A DNA stretch of 64,000 bases from UBA9655 sp963704475 (GTDB lineage Bacteria; Pseudomonadota; Alphaproteobacteria; UBA9655): positions 1,116,001 through 1,180,000 of the forward strand of contig OY969900.1 of NCBI GenBank assembly GCA_963704475.1, read 5' to 3'. Below, one piece after another: positions 59,351-64,000 of this stretch (its first letter is position 1; every line of letters begins with the position of its first letter). The notes beneath the pieces were generated by a model that did no database searches, was not told where the DNA came from, and worked only from the letters and a program-made list of their open reading frames with translations. The translations under genes were made by a program, and so were the position numbers.

Positions 59351-60654
59351 TAGTATCTTTCTTTAATGGGAATAATACATAAGCATGCAAGGAAAAGAGC
59401 TATAACAATGGACGTAAAAGCAAACGTGTACTCAGAAATAGTATACACTCGTGCTCCATTGACAATGGCCCCAGCCCAAGAAAAATCTAAAAGCCACCCC
59501 AAAAAAGGTTGGAAAATTATTCCACTGATCATACAAACCCCATTCTGGAATCCTCCTGCCGTCCCACTTGCGGAGAGAGGATTAAGGGCACTCACCATAG
59601 AAAAAGCTAAAAATTGGCCGCTTAAGAATAGTCCAGCTAAAAATAAACACCCAGTCAGAAGCCAAAGAGGCAACCCTGGCACATAATAAACAACTGATAA
59701 CATAACAAGAGCTCCAATGGCTGCAATAAAAATAGTTGGTTTATACGCCTTAAGGAAATTGAGCAACAAAGGAAAGAAAGGAGAGCCAATACCCATTCCA
59801 ACATACAAGGCTGAGTTAACAGCGCCTGCAGTGGTTTTATCAAGATTATAAGCAGCTATAAGAAAGGGGGGGCCCCAAATATCTGTTACTCCCGACAAAG
59901 GAATGTACATGAGAAATCCAAAAAGCGCGAGGAGCCAGCTTTGAGGTTTACGCACTACTTCAATAATGTTTGTCCAAAAACCCGTAGATTGATAAGAAAT
60001 TTCACTGTCCCCGTGACTTTTTAAGATTGCCTTTCTCAAATTCTCAGGCGGCATATCTCTCACAAGCAGCCAAGCAAACGCCGCAAGGGCAAAGCCAATG
60101 AAAGAAATGAACCACAAGGTATGTCGCCAGCCATAAATTTCAACCAACCATGCCAAGGGATAACCAGCAGATACCCCTCCTATTGTTCCTAAAAGAATCG
60201 TAAGACCCACAACAAAAGACAACTTATGGGCTGGAAACCATAAACTTCCAATTTTAAAGCAGCTCAAGAACCCCACTGCTGAGCCAGCTCCAATAAGGGC
60301 ACGCCCCAAAAATGCGATATAGAGGGAATCCGCCATTGAAAAAAGAAAAGTCCCTGCACTACAGACAACTGCGGCCGCAGTTAAGACGCGTCTGGGTTTA
60401 AAGAGATCCATCAGAACTCCGCCCGGAAATTGAACGGCAGAATAAGTATAATAATAAGCTCCGGTTAACATCCCTAAAGTACAAGCATCGATTTGAAAGG
60501 CAGACATCAGATCGTCCGCCATAACGCTCGGAGAGACCCGAAGCATAAATTGGTAGCAGTAAAAAAGCGCAGCGCATCCCCAAATCAGCCAACTTTTAGA
60601 GAAAGAGAGCTTAACTGGTTTAGACTGCATAGATTTAACTTTCGATAAAACCAT
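59350..60654 (-). CDS. MFS transporter, substrate unknown
   Basis: A 434-residue, 12-helix major facilitator. It starts with a basic tail and WGCAALFYCYQFMLRVSPSV, then FPGGVLMDLFKPRRVLTA, the conserved loop 2-3 motif of the family, and RALIGAGSAVGFLSCFKIGS. Relatives of this type are frequent in intracellular gammaproteobacteria and alphaproteobacteria, where some import amino acids or phosphates from the host. The stop codon lies at the edge of the copied atpF fragment, so its last residues may have changed. Confidence 0.82.
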   Translation of the reverse strand: MVLSKVKSMQSKPVKLSFSKSWLIWGCAALFYCYQFMLRVSPSVMADDLMSAFQIDACTLGMLTGAYYYTYSAVQFPGGVLMDLFKPRRVLTAAAVVCSAGTFLFSMADSLYIAFLGRALIGAGSAVGFLSCFKIGSLWFPAHKLSFVVGLTILLGTIGGVSAGYPLAWLVEIYGWRHTLWFISFIGFALAAFAWLLVRDMPPENLRKAILKSHGDSEISYQSTGFWTNIIEVVRKPQSWLLALFGFLMYIPLSGVTDIWGPPFLIAAYNLDKTTAGAVNSALYVGMGIGSPFFPLLLNFLKAYKPTIFIAAIGALVMLSVVYYVPGLPLWLLTGCLFLAGLFLSGQFLAFSMVSALNPLSASGTAGGFQNGVCMISGIIFQPFLGWLLDFSWAGAIVNGARVYTISEYTFAFTSIVIALFLACLCIIPIKERY

Positions 60655-60737
60655 CGTAATCTTCCTATCGTTGCCTTAAAATTTATATTCTTGAAGGAAT
60701 TTGCATGTTTGTCAATGTGTTGAATGCTTTTTTCTCT

Positions 60738-61214
60738 TTAATTAAGGGCCGTTGCGTTTCTCAGGACACAGCCCTCTTTCTTCATCTGATTTGCAACCTC
60801 TTTCGGCATATACTTTTCGTCATGTTTGGCCAGGATAGAGTCAGCTTTAAAAAAGCCAGGTCCCTCAAGGTATCCTTCAGCAACCACCCCTTGGCCTTCT
60901 CGAAAAAGATCAGGCAATACTCCTTTGTAGGTGACATGAAGCATTTCTTTTTGGTCCGTAATTTTAAAGTGGACGGTCTCTCCCTCAATCTTTACAGACT
61001 GTAATGCCACAAGTCCTCCAACACGAATAGGATGTTCTCTATGAACATATGTATGGATAAGATCAGAGGGCGTATAAAAAAAGATAAGGCTTTCATAGAG
61101 GGACGTGAGGGTGAAAAAGGCCACTAGGCTAAGGACCCCCAAGCCTCCTAAAATAAATAATAAGCGCTGATGTTTGGGTTTCACGAAGGTCGGATCCAAT
61201 GAAAATAAACCCAT
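60738..61214 (-). CDS. ccmE: Cytochrome c maturation heme chaperone CcmE
   Basis: CcmE carries heme to apocytochrome c in the periplasm. The 158 residues have one N-terminal membrane anchor (about 17-37), an OB-fold barrel domain and the covalent heme-binding His131 in AKHDEKYMP. The C-terminal tail is short. The start overlaps the end of ccmD by 34 bases. ccmC and the later ccm genes are not in the window, so the pathway is split up. Confidence 0.95.
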   Translation of the reverse strand: MGLFSLDPTFVKPKHQRLLFILGGLGVLSLVAFFTLTSLYESLIFFYTPSDLIHTYVHREHPIRVGGLVALQSVKIEGETVHFKITDQKEMLHVTYKGVLPDLFREGQGVVAEGYLEGPGFFKADSILAKHDEKYMPKEVANQMKKEGCVLRNATALN

Positions 61215-61294
61215 CCCATAAACCCGACAAGACCTATAATACTTACACCATAGGCCCCTAGAATGTAGAAAAAGTGGGGTGTGGAAAGACTCAT
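61181..61294 (-). CDS. ccmD: Heme exporter small protein CcmD
   Basis: A 37-residue protein with one membrane helix: starts MSLSTPHFFYILGAYGVS and ends VYFHWIRPS. The Tyr and His/Trp residues near the ends fit CcmD, which joins CcmABC and helps release heme-bound CcmE. The overlap with ccmE and the position confirm it. The start ATGA overlaps a possible upstream stop, as expected if ccmC once preceded it, but only ~16 codons of that frame remain before repeat DNA. GGCAAGGGA lies upstream. Confidence 0.88.
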   Translation of the reverse strand: MSLSTPHFFYILGAYGVSIIGLVGFMGWVYFHWIRPS

Positions 61295-61356
61295 TCCCTT
61301 GCCTCTTGCAATAAGTCAGTAAAATCCTTAAAAATCATGCAATGATTCACCATCTT

Positions 61357-61502
61357 TGTCATCCTCGAGTAGAAGTCCTTAATTTGCGAAGCAAATTCTA
61401 AGACTTCTTCATCGAGGATCTTATCTCCATCAACGAGATCCTCGATCAAGAAATTCTAAGATTTTCTTTGAAAATCAAGAATTTCTAAGTCGAGGATGAC
61501 AA
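61357..61502. repeat. MITE-core repeat between ccmD and rluD
   Basis: TTGTCATCCTCGAGTAGAAG...CATCGAGGATCTTAT and the inverted CGAGATCCTCG...AGTCGAGGATGACAA modules, without MITE termini. It occupies the position where ccmC would be expected. Confidence 0.75.
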
Positions 61503-61560
61503 CAGAGGGTAGACATGGTGAATAATTACTAGATCATACTTGTTTGTGGAACCAAACTCA

Positions 61561-62535
61561 ATGACATCTTCTTCTCCCTCTTTCACCACCCTTTTAGTGA
61601 CAGCCTCTGATCACGGAGTGCGCCTTGATAAGTTTTTAGTCCTCAACCTCCAAGGCCTCTCCCGCTCTCGTCTCTCGGGGCTTGTCACAAGTGGATATGT
61701 GAAAAGTGGGGACAAAATTCTCACAGAGCCTGCTTATAAGGTTAAAGAAGGGCAAGCGATCGAAGTTACGATCCCCCCGGCACATGAGGCCATTCCTCTC
61801 CCTCAAGAGATCCCTCTTAATATTCTGTATGAAGACAATGATGTGATTGTGATTAATAAACCGCCTGGGCTGGTCGTTCATCCTGCCCCTGGAAATCCAC
61901 AAGGAACCCTTGTGAATGCTCTTTTAAGCCATTGTGGACAAAGTCTTTCTGGCATAGGGGGGGTGAAACGTCCTGGCATTGTCCATCGTCTTGACAAGGA
62001 AACAAGTGGCATTCTCGTTGCCGCTAAAAATGATAAGGCGCATCATGGTCTAGCTCACCAGCTTGCGGCTCACACCATGCATCGCGTATATCACGCTCTT
62101 GTTTGGGGAAAATTTATTCTCCCCATAGGAAGTATTGAAGGAGCAATTGGGCGGGACTTACGAAATCGTCAACGGATGACAATCAGGATGGGAGGGAAAT
62201 TTGCCCGCACCCACTATAAAGTTTTAAAAGTCTTTGGAACCTTCGCAAGCCTTGTGGAATGTCGCTTAGAGACCGGGCGCACCCATCAAATTCGGGTTCA
62301 TCTAACCTCTAAAGGCCATCCTCTTATAGGAGATGTCCTTTATGGGCGTCCTCCACGAGCAATACCTTCAGACCTTAAAACTTACCTGGCTCACACATGG
62401 CCAAAAGGACGGCACGCTCTCCACGCAAGTGAACTCTCATTTTCTCACCCCATAACTCATGAAAAGCTTCATTTTTCAACTGATTTACCTCAAGATATGA
62501 AAGATCTGATCGAGCACTGCAATAATATGCTATAG
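61561..62535 (+). CDS. rluD: Ribosomal large subunit pseudouridine synthase, RluD type
   Basis: A 324-residue enzyme that makes pseudouridines in 23S rRNA helix 69. It has an N-terminal S4 RNA-binding domain (RLDKFLVLNLQGLSRSRLS) and the catalytic domain with Asp in PGIVHRLDKETSGILV, and KPPGLVVHPAPGN and the RTHQIRVHL motif. The ATG at 61561 is preferred; TTG or GTG starts lie a few codons upstream. Ribosome binding site weak. Confidence 0.9.
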   Translation: MTSSSPSFTTLLVTASDHGVRLDKFLVLNLQGLSRSRLSGLVTSGYVKSGDKILTEPAYKVKEGQAIEVTIPPAHEAIPLPQEIPLNILYEDNDVIVINKPPGLVVHPAPGNPQGTLVNALLSHCGQSLSGIGGVKRPGIVHRLDKETSGILVAAKNDKAHHGLAHQLAAHTMHRVYHALVWGKFILPIGSIEGAIGRDLRNRQRMTIRMGGKFARTHYKVLKVFGTFASLVECRLETGRTHQIRVHLTSKGHPLIGDVLYGRPPRAIPSDLKTYLAHTWPKGRHALHASELSFSHPITHEKLHFSTDLPQDMKDLIEHCNNML

Positions 62536-62678
62536 GTATTAATATCTAAAAGAGGCTGTCTGAGGCTCATATGCATTGAACTCGCACAATTTTAAAATGA
62601 CCCTTGCAAAAAATATTTTTTTCTTTCATAGTCCTTTTTGTCCCGCTGTGGGATATTAATTTTATGGAGAAAACTAAA

Positions 62679-62858
62679 ATGAAATCAATCGCTCTTACAC
62701 TCGCTGTTCTTTTGAGCACAGCCGTTTGCGCTCAAGCTGCTGAACCTGCAGCAGAAACTAAAAAAACTGTTCTTGAGACTCCTGCTGGCGAAACAGTTCA
62801 GGCTGACATTACAGAAACACCAGAAGCAGAAGAAGTTGCGCAAAAAGAAGAAAAATAA
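62679..62858 (+). CDS. Small secreted acidic protein, first of a tandem pair
   Basis: A 59-residue protein I do not recognise. Signal peptide (about 1-20; MKSIALTLAVLLSTAVCAQA) is followed by a short Glu/Thr/Ala-rich chain. The ATG at 62679 is chosen because TGGAGAAAACTAAA just before it is conserved word for word in front of the second gene at 63311 and includes the ribosome binding site GGAG. Longer frames add unrelated residues. A strong terminator follows. It would be periplasmic or secreted. Confidence 0.72.
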   Translation: MKSIALTLAVLLSTAVCAQAAEPAAETKKTVLETPAGETVQADITETPEAEEVAQKEEK

Positions 62859-62900
62859 GCTTTTTCAAATGCCCGTGAGGGTTTATTGAATTGTTTCAAG

Positions 62901-62929
62901 AAGGGAAATGCCACGCATTTCCCTTTTTT
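62901..62929 (+). terminator. Rho-independent terminator after the first small gene
   Basis: AAGGGAAATG, loop CCACG and CATTTCCCTT form a perfect 10-bp stem followed by T. The stem sequence is almost the same as in the terminator at 63554. Confidence 0.93.
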
Positions 62930-62978
62930 GTTTTGAAAATTTATGAGAAGTAACGCAGTAGGCAAGTTTTTCAGCCCC

Positions 62979-63132
62979 CCCTTGTCATCCTCGAGCTAGA
63001 AGCCCTTAATTTGCAAAGCAAATTTTAGGACTTCTTCATCGAGGATCTTGTTGATGGAGTCAAGATCCTCGGCTCAAGAAAAGGTAATGTTTTCTTGACG
63101 GAAAAAAACATTTTCTAGCCCGAGGATGACAA
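62979..63132. repeat. MITE-core repeat between the two small genes
   Basis: Contains CTTGTCATCCTCGAGCTAGAAG and CTAGCCCGAGGATGACAAA modules, the MITE interior without its terminal repeats. It separates the two related small genes. No other gene is seen in 62930-63310. Confidence 0.8.
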
Positions 63133-63310
63133 ACTGAGGCTAGAGACAACAACACCAGTCAAAATTAAGCGGTCAGTGTTCTAGTGCAACTTTGTCACAG
63201 TATAAAAAAATAACATCATCTCTCATCAAAATCTCTCTTGCCAAGATTTCTTTTTTTTACCATAGTTGCGGGGCCTCATAAGAGGTCTATTATTTATGGA
63301 GAAAACTAAA

Positions 63311-63523
63311 ATGATCAAATCACTTGTTCTTACTCTCGCTGTAGTGGGTTCATTCGCAGGCGCAGCTTATGGCCTAGATAAAACAACAACCGTCTCAACA
63401 GGCACTTTTGATAAAGGAGGAGTAGCTGCTGGTAAAGAAGAAGCTACTGAAATCGACACAAAAGCTAATGATGGATCTGGTGAAACACCTGAAACCTCGG
63501 AAAACATTAACAATAGTAAATAA
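63311..63523 (+). CDS. Small secreted protein, second of a tandem pair
   Basis: A 70-residue relative of the protein at 62679 in layout: signal peptide (MIKSLVLTLAVVGSFAGAAYG), then a Thr/Gly/Glu-rich hydrophilic chain with an acidic middle. It shares the 5' leader TTTATGGAGAAAACTAAAATG, including the GGAG site, and has the same kind of terminator. Beyond the signal the two chains have diverged. Function unknown; the shared leader and stem suggest tandem duplication and common regulation. Confidence 0.72.
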   Translation: MIKSLVLTLAVVGSFAGAAYGLDKTTTVSTGTFDKGGVAAGKEEATEIDTKANDGSGETPETSENINNSK

Positions 63524-63553
63524 CCACTCAACAAGTTTGTTGAAACGTTTGCT

Positions 63554-63586
63554 AAGGGAAATGCTAGAAATGGCATTTCCCTTTTT
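63554..63586 (+). terminator. Rho-independent terminator after the second small gene
   Basis: AAGGGAAATGC, loop of 8, and GCATTTCCCTT followed by T. Perfect stem, same sequence as the terminator at 62901. Confidence 0.93.
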
Positions 63587-63622
63587 CTTGACCTACAGAA
63601 AAGGGGAGTGTATTTCTTTTAT

Positions 63623-64000
63623 ATGGCAAAAAATTTACTGTTTTCTTTTATAAAAGGCCGCATTCGTGACCTATTGGGGGTTGGCTTTTTGTTGTTTTCT
63701 GGGGTCCTTGTAACCTCCCTTTTTACCTATGATCGTGGGGATCCCTCTTGGAATCTTGCCACCGATCGGGATGTCCACAATCTTTTAGGAGAAGGGGGCG
63801 CGATCTTGAGCGACCTTTTTCTGCAGCTTTTTGGCCCCTCCAGTTATCTTCTTGCTCTCTTCTTAAGCAGCCTTGGCATTTTTATATTTATGCGCCTGAA
63901 AAAGCGCTTTATTCTTTTGCGGAGTGTTCTTTTTACTAGTGGAATTATCTCGCTTCTCTCGGGCCTTTCGTTCTGGAACCAAGGAGGAGCGTTAGGAACC
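63623..64000 (+). CDS. ftsK: DNA translocase FtsK, N-terminal part (runs off the window)
   Basis: The first 126 codons of an FtsK-type protein. MAKNLLFSFIKGRIRD is followed by a membrane helix (FLLFSGVLVTSLFTY), the FtsK marker DPSWNLATDRDVHNLLGEGG, a second helix, MRLKKR and a third. These are the N-terminal membrane helices that place FtsK at the septum; the ATPase motor would lie past 64000. The ribosome binding site AGGGGAG is rather far upstream, and an in-frame GTG at 63608 is possible. FtsK moves chromosome ends apart at division. Confidence 0.88.
   Translation, partial: MAKNLLFSFIKGRIRDLLGVGFLLFSGVLVTSLFTYDRGDPSWNLATDRDVHNLLGEGGAILSDLFLQLFGPSSYLLALFLSSLGIFIFMRLKKRFILLRSVLFTSGIISLLSGLSFWNQGGALGT

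Overview
The window looks like a chromosome segment of an alphaproteobacterium with a reduced, host-associated genome, most likely a Holosporales/Rickettsiales-type intracellular bacterium. The support is alphaproteobacterial gene orders (rplM-rpsI; rpsF-rpsR-DUF2232-rplI; argS-SPOR-nagZ...tatAB; atpI-B-E-F'-F; a Mic60-like gene before hemY), a split transhydrogenase (pntAb, pntB), an orphan gene-transfer-agent terminase, many short palindromic repeats between and inside genes, and several clusters missing usual members (pntAa, nuoM/N, tatC, scpAB, ccmC, tolQRA). The taxonomic placement is inference; there is no rRNA or tRNA gene to test it, and I saw no CRISPR array.

Layout. 1-5.5 kb: ribosomal proteins and transhydrogenase, bracketed by an inverted pair of ~134-bp repeats. 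A DUF4143-type ATPase gene lies just after pntB, and a second diverged copy of the pntB 3' end follows it. 5.5-8.7 kb: accessory genes, namely a signal-peptide-bearing zeta-toxin-like kinase, a higBA toxin-antitoxin pair, an intact MITE and the lone terminase. 8.9-15 kb: nucleoside phosphorylase with an aspartoacylase-like hydrolase, an Fe-S scaffold protein, a Bax-like glucosaminidase and lnt. 15.6-19.3 kb: a 1231-residue secreted Ala-rich protein built on 77-residue tandem repeats, eight of them nearly identical in DNA. 19.8-31.9 kb: outer-membrane protein, glycosyltransferase, ribosomal operon, dnaB, lpxC, argS, nagZ, a site-2 protease and tatAB. 31.9-42.6 kb: part of complex I (nuoJKL), an AmpG-like permease, a cold-shock gene, an intact IS982-family element, the Fo part of ATP synthase and an ABC exporter. 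42.8-57.9 kb: Mic60-like protein, a HemY truncated inside a repeat, gltX-cysS-sodB, a second outer-membrane paralogue, xthA, a transporter under a TPP riboswitch, rpoH, tolB-pal, envZ-ompR and lpdA. 58-64 kb: an unusual XRE-receiver fusion, an MFS transporter, ccmDE, rluD, two related small secreted proteins and the 5' part of ftsK.

How the genes fit together. The core genes serve translation, replication, envelope building (LpxC, Lnt, Tol-Pal, GT9), peptidoglycan recycling (AmpG, NagZ) and respiration (complex I, Fo, transhydrogenase, CcmDE). Uptake of host metabolites is suggested by the transporters, one of them tied to thiamine by its riboswitch. The most distinctive content is the repeat-driven remodelling: a MITE family with clear terminal inverted repeats and 4-bp target duplications, genes whose C-termini are supplied by repeats, displaced copies of gene 3' ends (pntB, atpF), and convergent genes that overlap at their tails. 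The best candidates for undescribed biology are the 77-residue repeat protein, the exported zeta-like kinase, the ATPase gene whose palindrome overlaps an apparently leaderless promoter, and the XRE-receiver regulator.
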